Positions 16,774-26,259 are shown, counted from the stretch's first letter. The stretch: DNA of 64,000 nucleotides from Catenulispora sp. GP43 (GCF_041260665.1 NZ_JBGCCT010000007.1:1-64000), one strand, 5' to 3'. The notes: generated by a model from the sequence alone, not told the origin. Numbers and translations: made by a program.

Positions 16774-17919
16774 TTGGTCAACGATACGACACTGCTACTA
16801 GGACTGGACGGCGTGGAGGTCGCCGGTGTCGAGCTCGACCCGGAGCGCAATCCGGTGATAGCGCTGGTGACTGCCGCTGGCCAGGGGCGGTGCGACCCAG
16901 GGTGCGGGCAGCGGTCGCAGCATCCGTATTCGTGGGTGCGCACCCGGCCGAGGGATCTGCCGGTGGCCGGTCGGGCGAGCACACTAACCTGGACCAAGCG
17001 GCGCTGGCGCTGTGGCAACAGCGCCTGTCCGCGCCGGACGTTCACCGAGTCGGTCCCGCAAATCCCGCCCCGTGCACGGCTGACCGGACGGCTTCGCGCC
17101 TCGATCGGGGCGGAGGTGGCCGATCGAGGCCGCACGGTGATCCAGGCCGCCCGCGATCACGAGGTGTCCTGGCTCATCGCGAACGCGGCGGTCTCGGCGT
17201 GGCTCGAGGCGCAAAGCCCGCAATGGCGTGCAGGGGTTCAGGTCGTGGCGATCGACATGTGCACCGTGTTCAAGGCCGCGATCCGCACCAGCCTGCCGCA
17301 CGCGACGCTGGTGGTCGACCGGTTCCACGTCGCGCAACTGGTGAATACGGCGCTGACGGAGGTGCGCCGCCGCGTTACCGTCCAGCAGCGCGGACGCCGG
17401 GGACGCAAGGGCAACCGCGAGTGGGAGTTGAGGAACAGGCTTACTTGTTCCGGGGCCAGGATGCACGCCGAGCACCTGGATCCGATGATCGACGACCTCC
17501 AGGCGCTGCCGGCGAAGATCGGCGCACCGATCCTGAAGGCCTGGAACGCGAAGGAAGACCTGATGGACCTGCTCACGCTGCACGGCGCGCACCGGGACCG
17601 GACGCAGATCAGCGCCCTGCTGATCCGATTCTACGAGAACGCCGCGACCAGCGGCCTGCCGGAGATGCAGCGGCTTGCGGGCACGGTCTCGACCTGGTGG
17701 CCGGAGATCCTCGCCGCGATCACCACGGGCGTGACGAACGCAGGATCCGAGGGCGCCAACCGCGTGATCAAGACCGACGCCCGTTGCGCCTTCGGCTACC
17801 GAAACCCCGTCAACCAGCGCCTACGCGCCCGCGCCGCCACCACCCGACGTGCCCCCGGACACCTCACGACCCGAACCGGTGGCCGCCATGCCCAACCCAG
17901 ACGACGCTCAGAGAGCTGA
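16774..17919 (+). CDS. ISL3-family transposase
   Basis: This encodes 381 residues from a TTG with SD GAGGGAG about 8 bases upstream. The N-terminal zinc-binding region shows CDPGCGQRS (about 39-47) and CGNSACPRRTF (about 79-89), then a helix-turn-helix-like segment. The DDE catalytic core follows, with VAIDMCTVFKAAI (first Asp, about 159), LVVDRFHVAQL (second Asp, about 180) and NAGSEGANRVIK (Glu, about 330). This is the classic ISL3 transposase arrangement. It mobilises the surrounding 2.1-kb element. The extreme C-terminus is Arg-rich. The ORF is intact and the element has intact ends, so it may be active. Confidence 0.9.
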   Translation: MVNDTTLLLGLDGVEVAGVELDPERNPVIALVTAAGQGRCDPGCGQRSQHPYSWVRTRPRDLPVAGRASTLTWTKRRWRCGNSACPRRTFTESVPQIPPRARLTGRLRASIGAEVADRGRTVIQAARDHEVSWLIANAAVSAWLEAQSPQWRAGVQVVAIDMCTVFKAAIRTSLPHATLVVDRFHVAQLVNTALTEVRRRVTVQQRGRRGRKGNREWELRNRLTCSGARMHAEHLDPMIDDLQALPAKIGAPILKAWNAKEDLMDLLTLHGAHRDRTQISALLIRFYENAATSGLPEMQRLAGTVSTWWPEILAAITTGVTNAGSEGANRVIKTDARCAFGYRNPVNQRLRARAATTRRAPGHLTTRTGGRHAQPRRRSES

Positions 17920-17927
17920 CAGCGAGT

Positions 17928-17942
17928 CAAGTTCCATGAGCC
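17928..17942 (+). repeat. Internal vestigial right end of the ISL3 element
   Basis: CAAGTTCCATGAGCC matches the true right terminus CAAGTTCCAAGAGCC (18754-18768) at 14 of 15 bases. It lies 9 bases after the transposase stop, where a plain IS would end, but has no flanking copy of CGCATCAG. Confidence 0.7.
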
Positions 17943-18045
17943 GCCATCGATCGCTGCTGCCCTGTCTTGGTAATACGCGCGACCGCTACACCCGGTTCCC
18001 TATTCGGACTGTGATATTCCTCCAAGCTATCGAGACTTCCGACCC

Positions 18046-18744
18046 GTGGTCGACCTGGGCATACTCCCAGCCGTGACTGATTCCGCGGATTTCGAATGGG
18101 ACCCCTTCGGCACCCTGCACGCCGCACTGTGGATCGGCGGAGCGCAGTGGGCCGGCAAGTCCACCGTCTCCAACATCCTCGCCGCCCGACACGGCCTGAC
18201 GGCATACCACTACGACTACCACGACGCTCGAGGCCACCTGGAGCGCCGAGCCGCGCGCCGAGCCCGCGCCGGTTCGCCCTACGGCGAATATCCCGGCCCT
18301 GATTGGGTGGGCTCGACGCCGGGCGCCCTGGCCGAGGAGTGCCTTGCCATCTTCGACGATCGAATCGAATTCGTATTCGACGACCTGCGCGCGCTCGTGA
18401 GCCCGCATCCGGTGCTGGCCGAGGGCTTCGGCCTGCGCCCCGACGTGCTCGCACCCATGCTCGACACACCCGACCGCATGATCGTCATGGTGCCGACCGA
18501 GGAGTTCCGGCAACACCAGATCCGCACTCTGCCACGCGCCAGCGCGTTGAACGTCGAGGTGGGCGACCCTACGCTCGCCCAGGCGAACCGCGTCGCGCGC
18601 GACCGGCTACTCGCCGAACACGCCGTACGCGCGGCACGGGAACACGGCGTGCATGTCCTGGAGATCGACGGCTCCCGCGACGCCGAGGCAGTAGCCGACG
18701 ACGTCGCGAGACACTTCGCCGCCCATCTCACACCACGCACCTGA
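18046..18744 (+). CDS. Transposon passenger: P-loop nucleotide-kinase-like protein
   Basis: This encodes 232 residues from GTG 18046, or 223 from GTG 18073; neither has a clear SD. A Walker A motif IGGAQWAGKST (about residues 29-39) is followed by HYDYHDAR, and an Arg-rich stretch LERRAARRARA could form a lid. VLAEGFGLRPDVLAP (about 124-138) suggests the Walker B/acceptor region seen in small-molecule kinases. It resembles uncharacterised actinobacterial kinases or AAA-type proteins. No substrate can be named. It sits between the vestigial and the true right end of the transposon and so travels with it as cargo. Confidence 0.65.
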   Translation: MVDLGILPAVTDSADFEWDPFGTLHAALWIGGAQWAGKSTVSNILAARHGLTAYHYDYHDARGHLERRAARRARAGSPYGEYPGPDWVGSTPGALAEECLAIFDDRIEFVFDDLRALVSPHPVLAEGFGLRPDVLAPMLDTPDRMIVMVPTEEFRQHQIRTLPRASALNVEVGDPTLAQANRVARDRLLAEHAVRAAREHGVHVLEIDGSRDAEAVADDVARHFAAHLTPRT

Positions 18745-18768
18745 ACGCACGGCCAAGTTCCAAGAGCC

Positions 18769-18776
18769 CGCATCAG
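18769..18776. repeat. Right 8-bp target-site duplication
   Basis: CGCATCAG directly follows the right terminus of the ISL3 element and is identical to 16626-16633. Confidence 0.85.
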
Positions 18777-19670
18777 GTGGGGCAGGTTCCAGATGAGGGT
18801 GCGGTCGGTGAGCTCCACGCGAAGGCTTCGGAACCACCGCTCCATAATCGAGTTCTGGCGCGGTGCCCGGACCCCAGTCCGGATGACCCCGATGCCGGCG
18901 GCGTTGAACACCGCGTCGAACAGCGCGCCGAAGGACGCGTCCCGGTCGTGGAGCAGGAACTTCGCCTGCAACCCGGCGTCCTCCAGATCCATCACCGCGT
19001 TCCGGGCTTGCTGCACCACCCAGTCGGAGGTGGGGTGCAAGGTGGCACCCAGAACGCGTATCCGCCGGGTGGCGTGCTCGATCACCGCCAGGACATATGC
19101 CTTCGACCCGTCGAGCAGGTCAACCACCACGAAGTCGCACGCCAGGATCGCCTCGGCCTGGGAACGCAGGAAGGATGCCCAGGTCGGGCCGGTATCACGA
19201 GACGGGGCCGGATCAACGCCCGCAGCCTTCAGCATCTCCCACACCGTCGACGGCGCGACGCGGATGCCGAGGCCAGCCAGCTCGCCGTGGATCCGCCGGT
19301 AGCCCCACTCGGAATTATCTCTGGCCAGCCGTAACACCAGGGCCTTGATGTTTCGGTGTGTCGGCGGACGTCCCGGCCCTCGCCGCGAACGTCGCGCCCA
19401 GCGGCGCCGCAACAGGTCCCGGTGCCAGCCCAACACCGTGCCAGGGGTAGCGATCAGCCGGATCCGCGACAGCCGGGAGGCCGGGAGCAGCCCGGCCAGC
19501 AACGCCAGCCACGCCCGGTCCGCCCAGGTGAGCTTCCGCGCAAGCCGGCGATCCCGACGCTGCGCGACCGACAGCTGATGCCGCAACATCAGGATCTCGA
19601 CGTCCCTGGCCGTCGAATCACTCACGGACAGACGCATCCAGGCGAACAACCGGCTCGCGACCAGGTACAC
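18769..19670 (-). pseudogene. 5' part of rve-type transposase gene, split by an ISL3 element
   Basis: Translation starts at GTG 19670. The frame encodes an N-terminal helix-turn-helix region (RDVEILMLRHQLSVAQRRDRR) and an integrase core with CDFVVVDLLDG (first Asp), LHDRDASFG (second Asp) and RAPRQNSIMERWFRSLR (Glu). The gene is cut after LPHLMR by the ISL3 element and resumes at 16633. No stop codon or frameshift is present in either piece, so only the insertion inactivates it. Translation of this piece alone would run into the element for a further ~160 codons as a nonsense tail. Confidence 0.85.
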
Positions 19671-19856
19671 CAGCTTTTAACCCCACGAACCGACATCATC
19701 CCAGCTCAGGTTGTCGGCACCCTCAGGAGCTTTACGTACTGCCTGCTACGAGCCGTCCAAGACCCGCGCCACCCGGGAAATGGCACGGATCGCGGATTGA
19801 TCACAGTGACATGGGCCGCGGACACGCAAGATGTCGCAGCTCACGAGGTTGGCGTG

Positions 19857-20032
19857 TGACACCGAAACGCGGAACCTACACGCCGGCGCTGCTGGCGTTG
19901 AAGGATTTCGACCCGGAGAACGATCCGATGCCGACCGAGTTCGGGCGGCACTCCACGGTCCACAGGGCGCACCCGCCGCACTACACGATCGCCAACACCG
20001 TGATCGCCGTGATGGTTGCAGGAGCGCGATAA
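19857..20032 (+). pseudogene. Fragment of an unrecognised hypothetical gene
   Basis: The plus-strand frame from GTG 19857 reads VTPKRGTYTPALLALKDFDP, then ENDPMPTEFGRHSTVHRAHP and ends TIANTVIAVMV just before the breakpoint with the IS remnant at ~20019. The composition looks protein-like, unlike the opposite frames. Both ends are abrupt, so this is probably a piece of a gene cut by the neighbouring IS. I do not recognise the family. Confidence 0.35.
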
Positions 20033-20198
20033 GGAAGGCCCGGTCCCCGGGGGTAAACCTGGCCCGGACTGGACCGAGTTGCCGCTGCAGGACCGCGAGC
20101 TGATGGCGCAGGGGCAAGATCTCCGCATCCTTGTCCCGGTCGTTCGTTGGCAGCAGCCGCAGCGCCGCGAAGGCGTTGGTCACGGCCAGATAGGTCAA
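20019..20198 (-). pseudogene. N-terminal remnant of an IS transposase
   Basis: The minus-strand frame from 20198 encodes about 60 residues that include RDKDAEILPLRHQLAVLQRQ and FTPGDRAFLIALL. This matches the N-terminal region of rve-type transposases and parallels RDVEILMLRHQLSVAQRRD in the interrupted copy at 18769-19670. Similarity stops at ~20019, so the catalytic core is missing. It is a dead fragment. Confidence 0.7.
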
Positions 20199-20866
20199 AC
20201 GCAGCAGCGCAACCGGCCATCATGCCCGAGAGTTCGCCAGGACCACAGCACGAGCTTCGATGCCGTGTCGACAGCCTCCAAAACCAAGTCCGCACCTGCT
20301 GCTGACCTTTACAGATGAAATATTCGACAGGAGGCAGCCTCCCGCGCGACGCCAGCCCTCACGCCCAGGCGACCTCTGTCCGGACACCGCGCAGTCCGAA
20401 AATGCTGCGCACGCAACCTCAACGCCACTGTAGCGAAACCCAGCGAAACGTAGCGTTTCAGCCTCAATAGTGTTGTATCGGGTATTCGCACAGAGGAGCC
20501 ATATATCAGCCGGTATTCGGAGCCGACTGCTACGAGTGACTCGCACTGCGTTTCGGGGGTGTCATGTGAACGATTCACATGCTCCCGGCTCTACGGGGTC
20601 TCCATCCTTAACGCAGAATTCGATGCCGTACCGACCATCTGACTCCCTGTCCGCGCAACAGGGGATGCAGAGCCGGCGGGACTGTCATCGCGCGATATCG
20701 CCATCACCTGAACACCCCGATCTGCGCCGCCTGCGGCACTTGACCGAGGACACGTCCAGGTACCCGGAAACCGGCAGGGCCCTGCCAGCCTCCGGCGAGC
20801 ACAACCAGGGGCAGCACACATCGCCCGCACCCGATCTCAACCATCCAGAGCACCAGGAGCAATCGC
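20199..20866. other. Intergenic region before the TIG gene
   Basis: No gene is supported. It contains two direct AGCGAAAC units (20432-20439, 20442-20449) followed by a GAAAC-GTAGC-GTTTC inverted repeat ending near 20458, a possible operator. A purine-rich SD (AGGAGC) precedes the ATG at 20867. Confidence 0.4.
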
Positions 20867-21610
20867 ATGCCCATCTCTCCGAACCAGGGACCCACGGGCG
20901 GCGGGAACACCGTCACCATCACCGGCACCAACCTCAGTGGCGCGACCGCTGTGAAGTTCGGTACCAAGTCCGGCACCATCACCGCCAACACGCCCACCTC
21001 GGTCACCGTCACCGCCCCGTCCGGGGCCGGTGAGGTGGGCGTGACCGTGACCACCGGAGGAGGGACCAGCAACCCGCTGGCGTACTTCTACGTGGGGGCA
21101 CCGTTCAAGGCTTCCCTCAGCGGGGTCTCCGGGCCGACTGCCGGCGGCAACACCGTCACCCTGTCCGGCGCCGGTCTGGCCACCGCATCCAGCGTGACCT
21201 TCGGCGCCAACAGCGCGACACCGACCGTGATATCCGACAGCGAGATCAGCATCACGGTGCCCGCCGGCGCCGCGGCCGGAACTGTCGGCTTCACCGTCAC
21301 CACCGCCGGCGGCGCCAGCAACGGCCTGACCTACACGTACGTCGACGCCCCCACCGTCACCTCCGCCACCCCCGGTTCTGGTCCGACCACGGGTGGCACC
21401 GCAACGACGCTCGCCGGCACCAACCTGACCACCACCACGTCGGTCACCATCGGTGGCGCCGTCGCGTCGTTCTCGGGCGTCAACGACACCGAACTGGTCG
21501 TCGTCACCCCGCCCGGGACCGCCGGGGCGGCCGACATCGTGGTCGGCACCGCAGGCGGATCCGCCACACTCACCGGCGGCTTCACCTACGTGGCCGGCCC
21601 CGGCATCTGA
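20867..21610 (+). CDS. Three-domain IPT/TIG protein
   Basis: This encodes 247 residues from an ATG with SD CAGGAGC. Three consecutive ~80-residue IPT/TIG immunoglobulin-like domains are obvious from the repeated GPTxGGNTVTxxGTxL opening (about residues 6, 86 and 168) and the closing FTVTTxGGxSNxLxYxYV strand. It has no signal peptide, membrane helix or catalytic domain. Ser/Thr/Gly richness and beta-structure suggest an extracellular or surface adhesive or carbohydrate-contact role after non-classical export, or an intracellular scaffold. Solo TIG proteins of this type are common in some actinomycetes. A strong hairpin follows the gene, so it is probably monocistronic. Confidence 0.85.
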   Translation: MPISPNQGPTGGGNTVTITGTNLSGATAVKFGTKSGTITANTPTSVTVTAPSGAGEVGVTVTTGGGTSNPLAYFYVGAPFKASLSGVSGPTAGGNTVTLSGAGLATASSVTFGANSATPTVISDSEISITVPAGAAAGTVGFTVTTAGGASNGLTYTYVDAPTVTSATPGSGPTTGGTATTLAGTNLTTTTSVTIGGAVASFSGVNDTELVVVTPPGTAGAADIVVGTAGGSATLTGGFTYVAGPGI

Positions 21611-21656
21611 TGTGCGCGCCGTAGTCCGGTAGTCCAACGGGTCGCGGCCCACGTAC

Positions 21657-21696
21657 CCCTGCGGGGCGGAGGCCGAATCGCCTCCGCCCCGCAGGG
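21657..21696 (+). terminator. 17-bp perfect hairpin terminator after the TIG gene
   Basis: The left arm 21657-21673 (starts CCCTGCGGGGCGGAGGC) pairs perfectly with the right arm 21680-21696 around a six-base loop CGAATC. It lies 47 bases after the TIG stop. Confidence 0.85.
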
Positions 21697-21817
21697 CTGT
21701 TGCCGGGTAGCCCGGAGCATCGCACCTCCGGGCTCCACTGTTTACGAAGATCTTGCCAGAACCCGGTTTTGGTGTAGGACAGGCGACAGGTTCTCAGGTG
21801 CCTTCAGAGGAGCAACT

Positions 21818-21925
21818 ATGGCAATCACCACCGAAGCTGATCCAGAGGCTGCCGGACGCGACGAGTGGCACTATTCGCCGACCGTCGGAGTCGGGCCACT
21901 ACGGTTCGGCATGACACTCGATTGA
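21818..21925 (+). pseudogene. 35-codon ORF, likely a 5' gene remnant
   Basis: The ATG at 21818 has an excellent SD (AGAGGAGC). The 35 residues include DEWHYSPTVGVGPLRFGMTL and end abruptly at TGA. The VGPLRFGM ending resembles the N-terminus of longer actinobacterial hypothetical proteins in which (V/L)GPLRFGM is followed by further domain sequence. I therefore read it as the truncated beginning of such a gene. It could also be a genuine microprotein. Confidence 0.45.
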
Positions 21926-22158
21926 GCGATCTTCATGGACCAGATTCCAGAGTGACGAGCTGCCACGTCTCTCACCTGTTTATGTGATGTCGCGCAGGCG
22001 CCGGTGCACGAAGAATCAAGGAAACTCGAAAACGTCGAGAGGTCTTAGTCAGTGGCGACACGCATCGGTGGTGGCTGCGCGGCCGAAGGAACCGGCAGTT
22101 GAGCGTTCGGGTCTCGCGCAGCAGGCAGACGGCCGGGCGGCCTCATGGCCGCAGCGGT

Positions 22159-23427
22159 GTGATCGGGTTGCCGCATGGTGCGCCGCTGAGCAACGTCCAC
22201 AATGCGGCCGTTGCCTCGCCGTCCCGGGCATCAACCGCTCTGGTACAGCCCATGCTTCAGCGGGATCCCGACGAGGAGAACCGCACCTCCACCAACCTCG
22301 AGTTGTTCTTCGATCTGGTCTTCGTCGTCTCGATCAGCGCGGTCGCACAGCAGTGGCGCCTGGCTATTTCCGGGGGCCGGCTCGCATCCGGCCTGCTCCA
22401 TTTCGTCCTGGCGATGTTCGCGGTCTGGTGGGCGTGGATGGGCTTCACCTGGTTCGCGAACTTCTTCGATGTGGATGACGTCCCGTACCGACTGACCGTC
22501 CTGGTGCAGCTGCTCGGCTCGCTGGGCCTGGCGGCCGGCGTGGCGCCCATGTTCAAGAGCTACGACATTCGCATCATCGTCGGGTCCTACGTGGTCATCC
22601 GGATCGCGATGGCGGCCCAGTGGCTGCGGGCGGCGCGGGCGAACCCGCAGCTGGCGGTGTTCTGCCGCCGCTGGGCGAGTGGAATCCTGCTTGCCGAGGC
22701 ATGGTGGGTCGTCGTCGGGTTCACTTCGTTGCCCCACTTTGCAACCGTGCCGTTGTTCCTGGTCGGAGCCGCCGCGGAAGTGTTCGTACCGCTGTGGGCG
22801 ACCCGGGTGCCGATCGATAGCCGGCCCACCACGCACGGAGAACACGTCCAAGAACGCTACGGCCTGTTCACGCTCATCGTGCTCGGCGAGACCGTGCTGA
22901 CCGCGTCGACCGCGTTCAACACCGGACTGCGTGCGCCGGGACGGCAGAACGGCCATGTTGGAGTCCTGATCCTCGGAGCGCTGAGCGCCGCGGTGTTGGC
23001 CTTCGCGTTGTGGTGGCTCTACTTCGGGTTCCTCGGCACCTACAACCTGCAAGACCGACGGATCAGCTTCATCTGGGGGTACGGGCACTACGTAGTGTTC
23101 GGTATCCTCACCGCACTCGGAGGATCGCTCGCAGCGATGATCGCTGACCTGGCCGCCGGCCAGAGCTCGCTTCCCGAATGGGAAGAGGCGATGACGCTGT
23201 CGGTGCCGGTGGCGTTGTTCCTCACCTCGATCGCGATGCTGCGCCGGGTCAGCGCATCCGCATCCTGCAACCGCTGGTTCCAGGGCGGGGCGGCGGTGGT
23301 GACGATCGGAACGCTCGGCGGCCTTTTCGGCACGATCTGGGCGCTGGTCAGCGTCTGCATCACGACCACCGTGTTCTTGGCACTGGCCGTCGCCAGGTCC
23401 AGCAAGCAAGTCGCCTCGCAGTGGTGA
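22159..23427 (+). CDS. ltrA: Low-temperature-requirement A (LtrA) family membrane protein
   Basis: This encodes 422 residues from GTG 22159; TTG 22099 and ATG 22252 are in-frame alternatives and none has a clear SD. The family signature NRTSTNLELFFDLVFVVSIS opens the first membrane helix, and about 12 hydrophobic segments follow. RYGLFTLIVLGETVLT (mid-protein) and FGFLGTYNLQDRRISFIWGYGHY are typical of LtrA proteins. The family was named for a Listeria cold-sensitivity phenotype; its transport or enzymatic role is unresolved. The stop is 24 bases before the LuxR regulator, so the two may be co-transcribed. Confidence 0.85.
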   Translation: MIGLPHGAPLSNVHNAAVASPSRASTALVQPMLQRDPDEENRTSTNLELFFDLVFVVSISAVAQQWRLAISGGRLASGLLHFVLAMFAVWWAWMGFTWFANFFDVDDVPYRLTVLVQLLGSLGLAAGVAPMFKSYDIRIIVGSYVVIRIAMAAQWLRAARANPQLAVFCRRWASGILLAEAWWVVVGFTSLPHFATVPLFLVGAAAEVFVPLWATRVPIDSRPTTHGEHVQERYGLFTLIVLGETVLTASTAFNTGLRAPGRQNGHVGVLILGALSAAVLAFALWWLYFGFLGTYNLQDRRISFIWGYGHYVVFGILTALGGSLAAMIADLAAGQSSLPEWEEAMTLSVPVALFLTSIAMLRRVSASASCNRWFQGGAAVVTIGTLGGLFGTIWALVSVCITTTVFLALAVARSSKQVASQW

Positions 23428-23451
23428 GCGATTCGTCGAAGGAGGCTGCCT

Positions 23452-26259
23452 ATGGACCGGCAAGGGTGGTGGCCTTGTGCCCTGCGTGGCCGAGCAGACG
23501 AACTTGACCTCATCAAGGACGAGCTACGGCGCGTCGCCGCCGGGAGCGGCACCGCAGTCGTTCTCACCGGCGGAGCCGGTATCGGCAAGAGCAGGCTTCT
23601 TGCGGAGACTAGGGCCGCGGCCGAGGAACTGGGAATCCGGACCGGTAGTGCGACCGCCGACCCGAACGATGCCGCGGTCGAGATGTCGACCCTTCTGTCA
23701 GCGCTGCTCGACGGACGCGAACCGCTTCTGTCCCGATCGGACCTTCCGGCGCCGCCGCAGCCGGACCAGCGGTTCTGGCTGCTGCGGGACATCGAGGCGT
23801 TGCTTGAGGCGAAGGCCCTCCAGTCGCCGCTGGCCGTGTGCGTCGACGATGCGCACTGGGCCGACGCGGGTACTGCGGCGGCGCTGCGCGAACTGCCGCT
23901 GCGGCTTCGTGACGTGCCCATCGCCTGGATCATCGCCGCGCGGCCGACCCCGGAGGCGACGCCGATCGCCAGAGCCCTGAGTTATCTGGAGAGCCGAGAC
24001 CTGTCCAAGGTCGGTCTCGGACCGCTCACGAGCGACGCGGCCGTCGAGATCGCGACGGAGATCCTCAGCGCTGTGCCGGGACAAAACGTCTTGTCGCTCG
24101 TCGACCAAGCGGCTGGTAATCCCTTCCTCCTTGTGGAGACGCTTCTGGGGCTCCAGGAGGAGAAGCGGGTCGAGATCGCCGACGGGATCGCGGACGTGAC
24201 CCATGCCGGCCTGCCCCGCCGTGTCGCTCATCGAATGCGCGAACGTCTGGCGTTCCTGTCCCTTCCGGCGCGCGAAACGGTGACCGTCGCGGCGTCTTTG
24301 GGCCGGCGTTTCTCGTTTACGGACATTGCGCAGATGCTGGACTGCTCGACCTCGGAATTGCTGGCGCCGGTGAGCGAACTGCTGGACGCCGACTTGTTCG
24401 TCGAGCGCGGCGCCAAGCTGGCGTTCTGGCACGACATCACGCGAGAAGCGGTAAGGGACAGCCTGCCGGCCAGTGCGCGCGCCGCCCTGGACCGCCAAGC
24501 AGCTGCCCTGCTTTTGGAGCGGGGCGCGCTGCCGATCGAGGTGGCCCACCAACTGGCCGCGACGGCCGAACCGGGCGACGAACTGGCCATCACCACCTTG
24601 CTGCGCGCCGCCAAGGCGGTCGCGGCCAGTGACGCGCATGCGGCGGCCGACTTCGGTCGCCGTGCGCTCGGTCTCGTCCCACCGAACCACGCACAACGAG
24701 GCGAGATCGTCGGCGTCACCGCCGTGGCCCTGCACGCGAGCGGGAACTGGACTGAAGCTGTCGCCTTTGCCGATGCGGCCTTGCGCAAGGCCTTGTCGGC
24801 TGAGCAGGAAGCCCAGGTACGACTCAGCATCGCCAACATGTTCGCCGTCTCGGCCGACGTCCGCGTGGCGACTGTTCGCCGAGCGCTGAGTCTCCCGGGG
24901 CTTTCGGCGCCGCTGAGGACCGCGCATCACGCGTCGCTGACCTACAACCTGTTGGTCTCCGGCCGGTATGACGAGGCACGCGAGGCGATCAGCAAGACAC
25001 GTGAGGCTGTGGCAGCCACCGGTGACGCGCGTGCATCGTTCGTTCTGAGCCTTACCGAGGCTGGCATCGCCTATGCGGACGAGCGATTCCCCGAATCGTA
25101 CGAGCTGTTCGAGCAGACGGCTCGCATAGGCGTGGCCGCGGGGGAGGACACCGCGGTCCGGATGATCGAGATGTATCTCGGCGAGATACTGTCCTATCGC
25201 GACCATGAGGAACAGGCCTTCACCATCGCCTCCGAAGGGCTCGCCGCCGCACGCCGCGACCGGCAGGGGTTCATCTACGAGATGTACGAGACTTGGCAGG
25301 CGCGCCTGTGCTTGCGATTCGGCCGGATCTCCGAAGCCGCCGCGATCCTCGAAGGCCGTTTCGAACTCGAAGACGGTACTCGCGCGGTCGCGGCTCTGGA
25401 CGGAGCTGGACTGTGCGCTATGGCGCGGGCGGCTATGCACATGGGCGACACGCGACAGCTGCGCCGCGCCGCCGAGATAGCCAAGGTGATTCTCGAGGCC
25501 GGGCCGCCGGTGAACCGGCAGCACGCCGCCTGGATGCTGGCCCTGACCGCGCTCGGCGACGGGGACGTGGCCGCGGCCCGCGACTGGTTGGCCAGTCCCG
25601 CCGACCTGCCCGCACTGCCGCGTTTCCCGCTGGACGTCACCGACGAGATGGTGCTGGTCAGGATCGCAACGGCGACCGCGGACGACGCGCTCACACAAGT
25701 GGCGTTGGGCAACGTGCGGCGGCGGACGGAACTGAACCCGGGTTCGCGGGTGATCGCGGTGACCCGCGCCTACGTCGAGGGCCTCGTAGTGAAGGACGAC
25801 AGCAAGCTACGAGCCGCCCTGAAAGGGTTCGATGACTGTCGACGCCCGCTGGAGGCCGCCATGGCCGCTGAAGACCTCGGTACCTGTCAGCTGGAGTCCG
25901 ATCAGCAGGCTGGTGTGGCCACACTCGGCGATGCCTTGGCCCGCTATACGGAGATCGGCGCAGTGTGGGATGCCCGGCGCGTTCGGGGCCAGCTCCGCGA
26001 CCTCGGAATCCGGCGTCGCTTGGTGGTCAAGGAACCAGCCACCACGGGGTGGGCGGCGATGACGGGTGCCGAGGAGTCGGTGGCCAAGCTCGTGGCCGAA
26101 GGACTGACCAACCGCGAAGTCGCAGAGCGGCTGTATCTGTCGCCGCATACGGTGAACAGTCACCTGCGCCACGTCTTCGCCAAGCTCGGGATCAAGTCCA
26201 GGGTCGAGCTGGCCCGCCTCGGCAGGTTCGACGACGCCGCTCCTCACCCTTTCACGTGA
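23452..26259 (+). CDS. Large ATP-binding LuxR (LAL-type) transcriptional regulator
   Basis: This encodes 935 residues from an ATG with SD GAAGGAGG. The N-terminal ATPase has Walker A LTGGAGIGKSRLL (about 38-50) and Walker B LAVCVDDAHWAD (about 124-135), followed by ~600 residues of helical TPR-like repeats. The C-terminal LuxR helix-turn-helix is intact: VAEGLTNREVAERLYLSPHT, then VNSHLRHVFAKLGIKSR (about 880-917). LAL regulators commonly activate secondary-metabolite or catabolic clusters. This one sits directly before NRPS remnants and may once have controlled them. All ATPase and DNA-binding motifs are present, so it should still be functional. Confidence 0.9.
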   Translation: MDRQGWWPCALRGRADELDLIKDELRRVAAGSGTAVVLTGGAGIGKSRLLAETRAAAEELGIRTGSATADPNDAAVEMSTLLSALLDGREPLLSRSDLPAPPQPDQRFWLLRDIEALLEAKALQSPLAVCVDDAHWADAGTAAALRELPLRLRDVPIAWIIAARPTPEATPIARALSYLESRDLSKVGLGPLTSDAAVEIATEILSAVPGQNVLSLVDQAAGNPFLLVETLLGLQEEKRVEIADGIADVTHAGLPRRVAHRMRERLAFLSLPARETVTVAASLGRRFSFTDIAQMLDCSTSELLAPVSELLDADLFVERGAKLAFWHDITREAVRDSLPASARAALDRQAAALLLERGALPIEVAHQLAATAEPGDELAITTLLRAAKAVAASDAHAAADFGRRALGLVPPNHAQRGEIVGVTAVALHASGNWTEAVAFADAALRKALSAEQEAQVRLSIANMFAVSADVRVATVRRALSLPGLSAPLRTAHHASLTYNLLVSGRYDEAREAISKTREAVAATGDARASFVLSLTEAGIAYADERFPESYELFEQTARIGVAAGEDTAVRMIEMYLGEILSYRDHEEQAFTIASEGLAAARRDRQGFIYEMYETWQARLCLRFGRISEAAAILEGRFELEDGTRAVAALDGAGLCAMARAAMHMGDTRQLRRAAEIAKVILEAGPPVNRQHAAWMLALTALGDGDVAAARDWLASPADLPALPRFPLDVTDEMVLVRIATATADDALTQVALGNVRRRTELNPGSRVIAVTRAYVEGLVVKDDSKLRAALKGFDDCRRPLEAAMAAEDLGTCQLESDQQAGVATLGDALARYTEIGAVWDARRVRGQLRDLGIRRRLVVKEPATTGWAAMTGAEESVAKLVAEGLTNREVAERLYLSPHTVNSHLRHVFAKLGIKSRVELARLGRFDDAAPHPFT

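Larger units (their letters stand above)
16634..18768 (+). mobile_element. 2135-bp ISL3-type transposon with a passenger gene
   Basis: The ends are imperfect inverted repeats matching at 20 of 24 positions. The left end is 16634-16657, beginning GGCTCTTCGAGCTTG; the right end reads GGCTCTTGGAACTTG inward from 18768. Exact CGCATCAG duplications flank both. Inside are the ISL3 transposase (16774-17919) and an unrelated P-loop gene (18046-18744). A second right-end-like sequence (17928-17942) sits just after the transposase, so a shorter ~1.3-kb element ending there may be the ancestor. The element disrupts an rve transposase gene that is otherwise intact, implying a recent insertion. Confidence 0.85.

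Noticed and set aside
16634-17942. A plain 1.3-kb IS ending just after the transposase
   Set aside because: The internal right-end-like sequence lacks the CGCATCAG duplication; the exact duplication is found only after 18768, so the larger unit is the one that inserted.
20470-21033. 187-codon plus-strand ORF over the TIG gene start
   Set aside because: It is His/Arg/Ser-rich low-complexity translation that continues out of frame through the clear TIG coding region.
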